Source: Hericium rajendrae
Lineage: Eukaryota > Basidiomycota > Agaricomycetes > Russulales > Hericiaceae
Assembly (NCBI GenBank): GCA_033439255.1
Contig: CM065880.1
Span: forward strand, 1,302,001-1,366,000
DNA: 64,000 bases
Reading direction: 5' to 3'
This document shows positions 1 through 12,187 of this stretch, piece by piece. Every line of letters starts with the position of its first letter. Position 1 is the stretch's first letter. The position numbers were made by a program, and so were the translations under genes. The notes under the pieces were generated by a model. It worked only from the letters and a program-made list of their open reading frames with translations, was not told where the DNA came from and ran no database searches.

Positions 1-3000
1 AAACAGACCTGGAGAGCATACGCGGATCCGATCTCCATGCTGAACACGATAAATGAGAGGTGAACCATTATAATCTGAGCTAAGCAGCATACCTAAGCGC
101 AATATTTCCGTTCATAGCAAATGACATAGCATTCATGAATTCCGTGGTGTTCGGGACCAGTGCAAAAAGAGTTACGCCCAGGAACTTCTCATTGATTCCT
201 GACCCTTCCAGCACAACATCCACTACGTCAACCAGCAGTTCTAGATAAAAGCGGTCACCGTAAGCATCAGCAGAAACAATGGGCTGACGTACCTGCGATG
301 ATGGCATATAGGGCAGTGCATCCTAGTAAAACACTTGCGCTGGTTAGCCTACTCCACGACGGTCCATCATGGCCACCATGTCCAGCTAATTCCTCCCCTT
401 CGATGTTGCCATCACCATGCCGTAAACGGCCTGCATGAGAATGAATCTGTTGATGGCGAAGAGCACTGACGGTTGCAGCAGCGACGGCTCTAGTGAAGTC
501 CTCGGTAGTCATATTGTCTATCAAACTGGTAGGATGGAGACCGGTGTTCTGAATGGCGTGATCGACGCTCTCGAATAATGGAGTATAAGTCATTCCAACA
601 GACGGCATTGGCATTGTCGCTGGCACGGAAGAAAGTCGTTTCGCAGAGGCGCCTGTATCTTGTGGTGTATCTCCAGATACTGCGGTGTTGGGCTGAAAAG
701 TCAATCCTTGGCCATAGCGCCGATGCGGTACAGGCGTCTGACTACGGGAGTGGCTGTCTTCTTCATCTCCAGAAAAGCCAGTCTTATGGTCGGGTCTCTC
801 TTCGGTGGCATGCAGAGCTCCGGGGCCGACAGCAGACTGTGTTGACACTCTGGGATAGAAAGATACGCGAGGGTGATCCTGAGATTGCAGCAATTGCTGA
901 GGATTTTGCCATATCTGGGAGGCGTGAGTACGAAGCGAGAACCACAATCCAACCAAATATGACTGGGCGAAAGATCGTCAAAAGTTGTTCCTGAGCAGAA
1001 GAGGAAGACGCACAAACAATAGAACCCCAGCACAAAGATACATCAAGCTTTTCACTGTGGATTGATAGAACGGGTCTTCCACAGGGTCCGGATGTCTGTA
1101 GGAACAATGTTGACATGTCCATGTTGCATTGCCAGGGTTGGTGTCTGAACATCTATCACAGGCTAGCTGAAACTGTAGAGGTGTAAGTAGTCGGATATTG
1201 ATGTGACGATAACGATACGCACGTTACCGAACGTCTGGTAAAACAACGTCGGGGTCATCGTCCCAATGATCGCCATTATGAGCATCGTGCTTGTTACACC
1301 CGCACTCTTCGCATTAAACTTCTGTTCTTTTCGTCGAATTGCACCGCTGCACATGCTTGACCCGGGCATCAAAAGGACTCCAGCCAGTAGACTTCCGACT
1401 ATTGACCCTTCCACAAGGCGGCCCTTGCCTTGAGTCAAAGCGATCGCGTATAGCAGTACCTCGACGATGGAACCGAAAGAAGCGTTAATCACAGCACCCA
1501 TGCCAATGGACGACTGCGCCGAGATGGACGCGACTGCCATCCCAATGAAGTATGAAAGGGGGATGACACTTAAAAGGCTCAACAAAAAGACCAAGACGCG
1601 CGATCCAAGAAGCGCGACAATACCAGGAACATGCCGTCCCACTTGCTCTCGACGCTCGATGAAAGGCAGAATTACAAATCCGTCAAAGATGACGAAGAAA
1701 ACGACGGGAAGGAGGTTGATGAAGAAGATATTGACACCGCCCACAGTGTACTTGAAGTACTGCCAGTCGCCAGCGCGATAGATGCAGAGCAAAACAGTTG
1801 AAGTGGGGGACCCGAAGGGTGCGACTTGACCCGGTGCGAGTCGCGTGCGCTCGACGGCGGCGGGAATTTCTGGAACAATGGCATCGTCGTCCAATACACT
1901 TCCCTGAGCAGATGTAAAATGCGCGGATGGGACAAGAACAGCGGAGGGGGCGGAGCAAAAGCGGATGCTAGTTGGATGCTGGATTAGGTGCTTTAAAAGA
2001 GCCCAGTTTAACTTTGCCATGGGGATGGCGACAATCAGGCCCCAGCATACCAGACTGACCAGTAGCATCAGAGGCACGATTACTGTCAGTAAGGCGAGCC
2101 AAAAACAGAGCTTTCCCAGCCACTCGTCGGCGACCATCCCCTTCGTGGCGCTTGCATTACGGCGAGGACTGGAAGTGGCACCGTAGGATCTTGATGGCCC
2201 ATGTAAAGTAGTACCAGCCTTTGCTGGCCTTAACAAAGTGGATGTCTCTGTGAAGATGGGATGAGTTCTGGGATTGTGGCGCACTTCAGACGGGAGCGCG
2301 GAGGTCTCTTCGTCCTCTTGGTAAAGTGTCGCGTCATGATGAGAAGGATCTTCATCAAACAATTGAGGCCTCTCTTCATCGGCCTGGGGAAAATCGTCCT
2401 TCGTGAGATCGCCTTCAACGTATTTACCGAACGGCCAGGCGAGATACCAGCCTAAGCCGAAAACCAGGGTCGAATAATTCCGGCCGCCGTACGGAATGAC
2501 AAAGAGGATACCTGCGATCACGAAACAGATAACAGCAAGCCACCATCCGAAGCACAGCGTCCATAAGACGTTTCCTGGAAGAAGGTGACGTTCCGCCTGC
2601 GCCGATGGAATGGAATGGAGTGCCTGGTCAGCGTTGCGAGTCACAGTCCGCGATTTCTTGTACAATGCGGGCTTCCAGATAGGGAGACCAAACGGGTGTT
2701 CGACATTGATGAGGGATTGACGGTCCCTCACAGTAATTGGATCGTCCTCCTTGGTAGTGTCGTCCACGTCTTCGCCGTCGCTGTCCTGAGCATCTGGGGA
2801 CTCGTCAAGATGGGCTTCCTGACCATGTCTCACATCGCTCCCATATGCATCCTCTTCATCATCTTCACTCAACAGATCGGCTTCATCATGACGACCTTTT
2901 CCGTGAGGTCGGGCATCGCTTGCTGTCCGAGAACCGGTGAGAGATAGACTTCTAGCCAACGCAGGACGCTGGTGACCAGGGCTGGGGGAACTGGGCCTCC

Positions 3001-3130
3001 GAGGTTGAGAGAAGTAGGATGTACCTACGTTGTGGCGCTGCGGTGTATCGGAGGTGGAGGACTGGTAGCCACTTGTACTTCGATGAAGAGGGAGACGAGG
3101 GCCGGGAGGAGTATTGGGTATCATTGACAA
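1..3130 (-). CDS. Vnx1-type vacuolar cation/H+ exchanger (CAX superfamily), 3' end cut by window
   Basis: A membrane exchanger of the calcium/cation antiporter superfamily, most like fungal Vnx1 (vacuolar Na+,K+/H+ exchange). Exons read 3130-1223, 1172-1014, 962-293, 240-93 and 39-1, with introns of 50-53 nt; all phases agree and about 974 residues are present. The start at 3130 is the first ATG. The N-terminus is Ser/Pro-rich with an acidic stretch, followed by several hydrophobic segments. The first CAX repeat near residue 545 has GMGAVINASFGSIVE, then GSIVGSLLAGVLL; exon 2 has a cysteine-rich luminal-type loop with CDRC and CQHC; exon 4 has the second repeat, FALVPNTTEFMNAM. The two glutamates expected in the CAX repeats are present. 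The protein ends off the window after exon 5 (MEIGSAYALQVC). It diverges from the helicase gene to its right. Family is secure; ion specificity is inferred. Confidence 0.9.
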
Positions 3131-3563
3131 GCTCGACTAGTCAGCAGAATGAGAGATGGGACAAAGTCTGACGTTATCGTCAGCAAGTTTAAGGAGTCGT
3201 TGGATGTTGTTAAATGCAAGGCTTAGCCAGAAAAGTCCTGACCAAGTTCATCCGGTGCAGGCGACAGCTCATGAAGACGGTCACGACCAATGAACGAACC
3301 GCATGATCAACGATTCCCAAGTCGCGGCCTTTGATTACGTACTGTCACTGCGCAAGTGGCGAAATGACTAAACTGGTCTCACCGCGACGCGCAAGGTTCA
3401 TTTCGAAAGCTATCCTCTTCAGTGTTCACCATCTCCACCGCCGACCTGCCTCGTCAGAACTTCTTGACCATAACAATATCCGGCGACATTCTTTCGTAGT
3501 GAGCATGTACTCTGTTGTCTTTTCTCGGTTTGCTCATCACTGCGCCTCAGAAGCCACCTGCAT
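3131..3563. promoter_or_regulatory. Divergent intergenic promoter region between exchanger and helicase genes
   Basis: This 433-base gap separates the two start codons of oppositely oriented housekeeping genes and must hold both promoters. I see no convincing TATA box; there are pyrimidine-rich runs upstream of the helicase ATG. No open frame in it looks like a gene. Confidence 0.6.
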
Positions 3564-6500
3564 ATGAACGATTCCTCAAATGACCGCAAGAAAGTCAGTG
3601 CACTCCTTTCAGCCCTCCGTAATGAGCCTGTGGACTCAGAGGGTGCTACCGACGATGTAATGAGCCCTCTATATCAATTTCTGATGGGTGTACCTCCCTT
3701 GGATGGTACATTTCATTGGTTCTGTGATCACGCGGACAAAGTAACGACAGAGGCTGCAACATTTCTCCTACGATTGTTCGCATACAACTCAGCGCGCGTT
3801 GAAAGCTGGAAGACGCGTCTTAAATCAATTTTGGCGAGCTGCTGTGCGTGTGTCAAAGGAATGCAAGAGGCCAAAAGGACATCCCAGACTACGTAAGTAC
3901 ATTGCTTCACGTAGAATAGTGAAGGCTTGATACTTATCCCTGTTTTCCATTTTTTTTTCCATTTCACTTAGATATCTCTCTGCTTTCCCAGAGGCGACGA
4001 TCAAGCATTTCATGAGTGTCTTCGATGAATGGGAACTCAGTCTGATCCTTGATGGTCTTTCACAAGCACGGACTACCTTCAAGCCTTCACCTCATATATC
4101 CAATCAAAATTGGACGCTTCTGGATGCACCTTCTGCCATGGTCTATCACATGGTGTCAAATTTACAAATCTTGAACAACCGGCACATCCAAGCTATTCTC
4201 GAAGCGAATGTTTCTCAAATTGTTATGACGGGCTGGCCATCGGGCCCTCCTGCCGCTGGCATTCTTCTCCTTCTATCTCATAGCAACGTTGATGTCCGTC
4301 GCTGGGCAAAATTGCATCTCGCAGAGAGCCCAGCTTCTCCCATCCCAGATGACGACCAGTTTGTGGTGCCGTACTCGACCGTTCTAGAACACACAATATG
4401 TTCTATGGTCTCACTTGACCGTTCCGATTCATCTCTCTCTGGGTCTATGGCATGCATCGGAAGTGACCTTTCTGGGATTGCATTCTCAACGGATCCTGTC
4501 ATTGTATGGGCTGCCTTCGACTCAACGTTGCCATTCATCCCAACTGCGTTACTAAGACCAGGGAATACTTTCCGTTTTGACGTGACACATGTGGTGGCAG
4601 GACATCTCCACGACAGTGGGCCGGGTTAGTCCTATGTTATGTTTCTACTCTTCTTGCTAATCTCAATATATTCATTGCCTCATAATAGAGTTCCCGAACA
4701 TCCTTCGTGGCTTTTTATTACTTCTCAAGCGACTAGGTTCGGATTTGTGGACGTGTCATGAATCGAATTACCCCCAAATCGTTTTTGATTCGATCAAGGA
4801 CAATATCTCTTATTCGCAATTTCTGCAATCCTTTAATTCAATGGAAGAAAGACCCTGGCTACTCTTCTGGTTCGCAGAGTATCTCCAAAGTATTTGGACC
4901 TTGGGCAGTTTTGGTGATGTGCTCGCAAAAATGGCAGACTTTCTATGCGAGGAACTACAGCACGAGCGCTTCCAAGCTGCGCGCCCTATCGTCATGGTCG
5001 CGGCGACGACTGTCAGTTCTTCCATTTGTTCTCAACATGCGTTTATTGATTGACAGTTATTGATTCATCTTTGTTAGCTCTTTCGAGGAATTCTCAGGAA
5101 GGCCTCTGTTGAAGAGAATTCGGTGCAGCAACAGGCACTCACCACTGTCTTGGACATACACACCGACCGACTCATTTCAATCGCATTTTCCCGCCCTTTC
5201 ATGGGCACGAATTGGTGTAAGGCGCGGGCGGCGGTGCGCGACCTGGTGATGACTACGTTGCGGAAGGATGTGCAGGATGTCTCTACTGCGATTAACAGCC
5301 TGTCGCGGGCTCTTTCTCAACAGGGAATAACGACTCGCACTCCCAACATTCGCAGGCAAATGTGGAGGAAAGCGTATGAGAATATTCAAGCGGATGATCC
5401 TGACTCCATGGCAGCCATGTTATCCGTGGTTGCCATGTCTGCTCATCAGGACACATTGACTAGAAAAGCGTTCTCCAATATCCTCGAACCAAAAAGCTCC
5501 GGCCCAGCGATCTCTCAAGCCACGATGACATTCAATGAAGTCAATCAGTCCTTGCTTAGCTTCCGCGACGGATTGTCCGACGCCATGTCAAACTTTGTGG
5601 ACCACAACTCCGCGACAGCAAGCCGTGATCTGCTGCGGCGACCTGGCTTGCTGACAGATGTCATGGCGTTAATGCTATGCCCTGCTGGTACCATTCAATT
5701 GGCCGCTCAGACACTTGTTGGCCAAGCCTTCGACGTTGACATGCGATTAGACTGCTTCCGTGCACTTCTGCAAAATTTTCCCGACGAGTCCTTGCGTTGC
5801 ATCTCTATCTTCATCCAGACTTTCTGTGACTATGCAGCCGCTGTTCCAGAAGCGTGCAGTCTCTCCAAGTCTCTGGTGCGTTGCTTGACAGATGTCATAG
5901 AAGTCCTATGCACCGTTCCCGATGGATTAATGCACGACGAGCTTTTCTTGGGGCGTAGCGACGGGTCAGGCCCTCAAGGTGAATTGCCTCATCTTTGGAC
6001 CCTCATGACTCGAGCCAATGCGGTCATTTTCAAGAAGACACCTTCCTGGTCCAATTACTTTGAGGCTGAGGATATGGTCGTTTGGATGCGAGATGCTTTG
6101 ATCTTCGCACGCGATATGCTGGCCCAGTGGAGAGTCTTTGAGAATGCGGCTTCCCGCGGTGTAGAATCACGCCATCTTCATCACCCGTCTTCCTCTTCCA
6201 AACTGTCCAAAGTCGCTAAACGAATGATCAACGATCTACAGCTTGTGCTTCCAGAGCTTGCCCGATGGCTGCGCCTTACCGATGAAGAGCTACTTCATCA
6301 GTCTTTTGCATTGTTGCAATCATTGTTAGAATGCTTTTTGGAAGCGAAGATCATGCCGTCCGAGGCTGGGCTTACAAAACTTCAAAGGCATGTTCGGGAT
6401 GCGCGGACGATAGACACGAGTCGAAAAAGACCTCAAACGCGCCTGGATTCATCTCGTGTAGCCAAACTCGAGGGGATCTTGTCTTCCTTTGAGGAAGGTT

Positions 6501-9500
6501 CTGGCGAAGGAGGGACGCTTCCTCCGTCCACACGACCGCAAGGCCGGATCCGGCAGCCGATGGGTGGAAGTCGCTCGCTGCCATTGACAAATGATCGAGG
6601 TCAGTCACTGATGCCACTGAAGCCATCCCGGTTTTAACTCGTTTTACTTGTGCTGTGCAGATAGAAGCAAGCTTGGGGGAGCGCTTTCAATCCCCAAACC
6701 AGCAAAATTTGCGTCGGGCAAGGCAGGGGTGGTACCCAAAGTTGTTTCCAGCCGGACTCCGTCGGAATCAAGAATATCGGAAAATGACAGCGATTCTTCC
6801 CGCGAAGGCTCAGAGGGCGATGGTAGTGACAATGATGAGGGGTTGGCCACGCTCGAGAAACTACAACGTACCCCGCAAATCAAGAGGACCGTAAACCGTC
6901 GCCAGGTCAAAGTCCTAGATTTGCCTGGAGATGCTAGGAACTCTGCTCAGCACAGACTACGTGCTCGAGAGGACGCCCGAAGGACTGCTCTTCGCTTGCG
7001 ACCTGACATTTCGGAGCTCCATAAGATTTTGCTCTCTTGGCCGTATGACCATACCAGCCCGGATCTACCACCAAGTCTCGCGAGAAAAACATTTGTCCGA
7101 GTTCCAGATCGCTTTCAAGACTACAATCATTATCGAAACGTATTCGAGCCATTATTACTTCTCGAGTGCTGGGCGCAAATAATGCAATCCAAAGAGGAAA
7201 AGCAGGATGCGTACGGTTGCAAGATCGTCTCGCGTCAGTTCATTGATGACTGGATGGACTTGGATATCACTATCACTGAATCATTAAAGAAGGGCTGGTT
7301 CCTTTCCGAAACTGATATAGTCCTTCTTCGGCATCCTTCTGGAAACAAATGTATTTTGGCAAAGACGCAGGCTTTCAAAAGTGCTTCACATGGTATGCAA
7401 AGTGTGCAGGCCTCAATGCGTTGTTTTCCAGTTGGTTCTGGTGATCCTGGTCTCCAAATCAACACAACATGGCAGATCTCCAAAGTCATGAGGTGTGCTC
7501 ATTTTTCTAGCACAAGTTCTTGACTGCATGTTGAACTGTCGTGATCCCAGTTTGAGCACCCTCCACCGTGAATTCGGTGCATTGAAAGCAATGCAATACT
7601 ATGACGAGGTCGATACTATCCTGCAACCAAAGCTATCGACAAGCACATCGATAAGTCAAGGCGAAGCTCGCCGAATTTCACAGATTTACAATGTCAACGA
7701 GCCGCAGGCTATTGCAATCGCTAGTGTGATGACAACTGAGGGGTTTTCTTTGATACAAGGGTGCGTCCATAGTCTGCTCCTGACAACTACGGCTGAAGAG
7801 CTTCCTACACAGGCCGCCTGGTACTGGAAAAACCTCGACAATATGTGGGCTTGTTCAAGCATTACTATCAGATCGGCGTGGACGCGCAGCTCCAGTCCAT
7901 GTCGGTAATCCAGTTCCGGGAAACAAGGCTCCCGGGAAGAAAGTACTTCTATGTGCCCCTAGCAATGCCGCCATCGATCAACTTGCCTATAGACTAAAGG
8001 AAGGCTTCACTGGTCCAGGACGACGCGGTGCAGATTTCAAGATAGTCCGAGTAGGCTCAGACAAGGCCGTTAACATCACTGTCAAGGATATATCCTTAGA
8101 CAATCTGGTCGACCAGAAACTAGAAGGTGCATCTACGGGATTATCGAGAGACTCGAGCAGTGAGATTACCTCGTTGCGCACCGAGCTCGAATCGGTCCGG
8201 CGAATGAAGCAACAAAAGCAAGCCGAATTGATGGAAACCCATCAAGATGTTGCGAAGAGCTTTGCTTTGGAGGAAGAGATCAAAAAACTCAATTCTCGGC
8301 GCGTCGGGCTGACCCAACAAGTAGATCAGATGAAAGACAAGCAAAAATCGGACCATCGGACATTAGATGCCACTCGTCGCAGGTTTCGTAGCGAAGTCCT
8401 GTCCGAAGCTGACGTCATCTGCAGTACCCTATCGGGAAGTGGCCATGATATTCTCGAACAACTTGACTTCGACACGATCATTATCGACGAGGCAGCGCAA
8501 GCGGTAGAGTTGAGCTCTTTAATTCCTTTAAAATATCGCTGCAGGCGCTGTGTGATGGTCGGAGGTGAGCTGAACCGCTCTCCGGTCTGAAGTGAGCTAA
8601 CGTTCTTCTTTAGATCCGCAGCAGTTACCCCCAACGGTCATCTCGCAAGAGGTAGGGCTATCGTATTCTAAGATATGGATCATTACTGATGTATAAAAAC
8701 GCAGGCAAATCGTTACATGTATAATCAGTCCTTATTTGTTCGCTTACAAAAGCATAGCCCGGATGCAGTGCATCTGCTAAGGTTTTTGTTTTTTACTTTA
8801 CCCTTGCTAATGTAACCTGCTTCTGACCGCTTCCTGCATCCCAGTATCCAATATCGAATGCATCCTGAAATAAGTCGTCTTCCAAGCGCTTTGTTCTATG
8901 ACGGACAATTACAAGATGGGCCTCAAATGTTGGAGAAAACCAAACAACAATGGCATATCAGTGCTCAGTTTGGTCCTTACCGATTTTTCAATGTGCCTCA
9001 TGGACAGGAGTCGCCTGGACCTTACCGTTCCATCCGCAATACTTCCGAAGTTCAGATTGCTGCATCATTGTTCGGCCGGCTCCGTCAAGAATTCTCGTCG
9101 TTCGATTTCGCCTTTCGCGTAGGAGTCGTTTCCATGTATCGAGCACAGATTCAGGAGTTGCGTCGCGTTTTCGAGGAGCGTTTTGGAAGTGATGTTACCG
9201 GAACAGTGGACTTCAATACCGTGGACGGCTTTCAGGGACAGGAAAAGGATATTATCATTTTGTCCTGCGTACGTGCTGGCCCTGGACTCCAGTCGATTGG
9301 CTTCCTTTCTGGTGACTATTTTTAGTTTTTAATGACTGCAATGTGTGACCTTTTTACCTTTTAGATGTTCGTCGGATCAATGTGGCTTTAACTCGTGCTC
9401 GATCTTCAGTTTTCGTGCTGGGTCATGCACCAACACTTGAGAGAAGTGATGTGACTTGGCGAAAAATCATTGAAGATGCGCGATCACGATCATGCTTTAT

Positions 9501-10180
9501 TAATGTATGTTAACAGTGCAATTGCTTTCACTTGCTAACAATTTATACTATAGGTCAATCCTACCTATTTTACATCAAGCACTATGGCAATATCAACTTC
9601 AAGTAGTATTAAGACTACTGGTTCTTTTTCAGTTACAAATTTTTCTGATTCAACAAAATCTCAGAGTTTGAGATCTATATCTAGCAGCTCATCAACTGTT
9701 TCAACTTCTGAGCTCAAATCATCTCATCTAGCAACTCCACAAGCACATAAAGCATCAACTCTTATAAAGCAAGCATCAGAAGTCAAATCAATACCACAGG
9801 TCAACAGTACTGAAATTATACAATCACTCACATCTCAAGATCACAATTCTCATAGAGGTCAGAAGAGACCTCATCCTGCAGATAATGATGCTTCTGAAGG
9901 ATCTAGCTCTAAAAATCAATTTAAAAAATCACTTCCTACAAAAAGAAAAAAACAAGCAATCAATCTCTTCATTCCAAAGAATGTTAAAAAAGTATGTGTA
10001 TACTTTTGCATAATTGATAAATATTTGTATCTAATAAATCAATTGAAAGTGAATAAATTTATTTGCACATTACAGCTATTTGTAAAGAGCATAACAGTAA
10101 CTCATATCTTTTTGATAAAAGAGACAGAGCATAGTGATTGTAGTATCATACATCTTACAAGTTTTCTGCTCTTTACTTGA
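3564..10180 (+). CDS. SEN1: SEN1-type superfamily 1 RNA/DNA helicase
   Basis: A Sen1/senataxin helicase, which unwinds RNA-DNA hybrids in transcription termination and genome maintenance in the nucleus. Twelve exons fit: 3564-3892, 3972-4624, 4689-5011, 5078-6599, 6661-7492, 7551-7760, 7813-8564, 8614-8651, 8705-8781, 8845-9311, 9365-9504 and 9554-10180; the total is divisible by three (1,989 codons). The N-terminal half is a helical Sen1 N-terminal region. Helicase motifs follow in order: GPPGTGKT across the exon 6/7 junction (about residue 1290), IIIDEAAQA (about 1515), GDPQQLPP, YRMHPEIS (about 1582), VDGFQGQEKDIIILS (about 1708) and VALTRAR (about 1742). A coiled-coil-like insert precedes motif II. 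The last exon is AT-rich and low-complexity (Ser/Thr, then Lys) and ends in a basic stretch; its extent is the least certain part. An optional in-frame intron 9992-10075 is possible. Confidence 0.92.
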
Positions 10181-10509
10181 TAATCTCTTATCATATTAGT
10201 AGCATTTTTCAAAGGAAAACAAGAGTATAGATGAAGGATAGCTCTAGATCATGTAAGAAAGTAAACATGTAATGGGACAGCTAAAGCACATGATCAATGC
10301 AATGTCATAATGACATAAAAGAAGGTAGAGAAAAAGGAGCAATTTATAACATCACCTCCTTTCAAAGATACATTTTTACTTGAAGTGCATGATAAGCATG
10401 AACAGGTTCAAGGTAGGTGAGTCTGCAAAGATTGGAGGCTTTAAGTATTTTTTATTTGGATGTCATGTATAAAAGTCAATGAGAATGCTATGAGCATTAA
10501 AAAAAAGGT
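10181..10509. other. AT-rich spacer between SEN1 and a decayed retrotransposon
   Basis: No gene, RNA or clear repeat is visible here. The sequence is AT-rich and probably decayed transposon DNA lying downstream of the chromodomain of the adjacent gypsy relic. Confidence 0.4.
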
Positions 10510-11310
10510 GCATGAAAGCTACTAATTTTTAGAATCAGGATAGCCTATCTATTTGATAAAATATTTAATACCATGTTTGTTCTGGGTAAGATGAGCATCA
10601 AGGACAGACTCAACTTCATATTCTTCCTCGCCCTCCACAAGGTCAGCTAGTGGTATAGGAAAGTGGGACTATGAGCATCGGTTTCCTTGTAAGAGGATAA
10701 CAGAGATGTGTGGAATACTGGATGGATATGCCAGGTGGGTAGCAGCTTTAGTTGATAAGAAACTGGGCCCAGGACATTAGTGATTTTGAAAGGTCCTAAG
10801 CATCGATCAGAAGCTTAGCTTTGGGCTGTATGGTCTTGATGTTCTTGCTATTGAGCCAGACCTTATCACTAACCTAGAAGTGGATGGTGTCATGCATATG
10901 GTCTTAGTTGTTGTGTTTCATGAGGTCAGCAGCTGTTTGAAGGCTGGCCTGAATCTCAGTACAAAGCTGTTCAAGATGATAGAAGTGATCCTCAACAGTA
11001 GGTGTAGACAATGTGGGGTTGACAGTGGGGATGACAGTGGAAATATAGCCAAGTAGCATTTCAAATGGAGCTCAGTTAGTGGTGCTGTGGATACAGTGAT
11101 TGTGCGAGAACTCAGTGTAAGGGAGCCATTGGACTCAATCATCCTGATGGTAGTTGCAGACAGTGCGAAGGAACTGCTCGAGTTCTTGATTGATGCGTTC
11201 AGACTTGCCATCAGTCTGTGGATGATAAGCAGTGCTGAGAGAAGACTTGATACCAAGTTTGTCAAAGATGCTACACATGAGCATCAAGAAAAATCGGAGT
11301 TTTGCTAAAT
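10510..11310 (-). pseudogene. Decayed Ty3/gypsy polyprotein: integrase C-terminal half and chromodomain
   Basis: Read on the minus strand this is the end of a Ty3/gypsy polyprotein. The stretch [19 protein letters not shown] near 11240-11190 is the conserved integrase C-terminal motif, followed by a WLP-TEFSHN segment. Around 10850-10560 comes VWLNSKNI, a GPFKI-like barrel start and FHTSLLSSY, then a chromodomain-like tail with YEVESVLDAHL near 10620 and IGYPDSKN. It is broken by frameshifts and stops. Several stops sit where a tryptophan is expected (TGG changed to TGA or TAG), for example in QDDW and in KWIGYP. No LTRs are recognisable. This is dead retrotransposon DNA next to the last host gene. 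Confidence 0.85.
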
Positions 11311-11572
11311 CAGGTGATGTGCCTACAGAAGCACTGATGTGCCTGTAGAAGCACTGATGGTAACTACTGGTGTTCTCTAGTAGATACTGTAGCTCATATC
11401 ATTCTATGGTAGCCTTTTATAGCTCTCTGTAGTTATACTTTATTTTTAATTCATTATATTCCTTGAATGTTTCTGAAAAATAAGTTGTACTTGTGTTCAT
11501 CATTACGATTCCTTAGAATCATTTACTCTATACCACCTTTTCATAGTGAAAACGACATGCAAATGATGACTA

Positions 11573-11660
11573 TGCCCATTAGGCAGTTGGCTTATATAAT
11601 CACACATCTTCAATCTGACAAGTTTGTAGGTTCAATTCCAGCTCTGGCCAGACTTTTTCT
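11573..11660 (+). other. tRNA-like sequence with A/B-box motifs and T-run, possible SINE relic
   Basis: The segment has an A-box-like TAGGCAGTTGG at 11580, a good B-box match GGTTCAATTCC about 48 bases further on, and a run of five T shortly after (11653), which would suit a pol III terminator. An anticodon-like loop lies between. The acceptor and D stems do not pair properly, so this is not a functional tRNA. A tRNA-derived SINE or tRNA relic is the best reading, but chance is possible. Confidence 0.25.
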
Positions 11661-11679
11661 TTTACACTTTGTTTACTGT

Positions 11680-12187
11680 AACTTGGTCAGTTCTTGACCA
11701 ATTCACTCATTCTCAGATGCACCAGAATCTACTCATTTATCACTTTCTAGCCATATATTATGCATCTTGATCCATGCAGATCTTGGCAAAGCATTCCTAT
11801 ATTTTTCCCCCTAGTATGCTTGATCCTCAGCTAGCTCAGTCAGTTCTTGACCAATTCACTCATTCTTAGATGTATCAGAATTTACTCATTCATTGCTTTC
11901 TAGTCATATCTTATGCATTTTGGTCCATGCAGAACTCGTAGAACACAAAGCATCTCTGTATTTTTCCTCCTAGTATGTGTGATTCTTAGTTATCTCAGTC
12001 AATTCTCCACCGATTCACTCATTCTCAAGTGGAGCAAATCCTACTCATTTATAGCTTTCAAATCATATTTTATGCATTTTGATCCATGCAGAACTCATAG
12101 AATGCAAAGCACTTCTGTATTTTTCCTCTTAGTATACTTGATCCTGAGCTATCTCAGTCAATTATCCACTAATTCACTTGTTCTCAA
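11680..12187 (+). repeat. Tandem repeat, period about 153-159 bp, about 3.3 copies
   Basis: Successive units carry the same order of motifs: CAGTCAATT(C), GATTCACTCATTCTCA, TATGCATTTTGATCCATGCAGAACTC, then a T-rich stretch TATTTTTCCTC. Starts of CTCAGT-type landmarks fall near 11682, 11835, 11994 and 12153. The unit resembles the tandem repeat at 39060-40080 inside element E (compare the AACTC-TGGAATGC and ATATCTCAGTCAATT segments), so this is probably the leftover of an E-like element into which element A inserted. Confidence 0.7.

Noticed and set aside
11573-11660. A genuine tRNA gene
   Set aside because: Acceptor and D stems do not pair; kept only as a tRNA-like relic.
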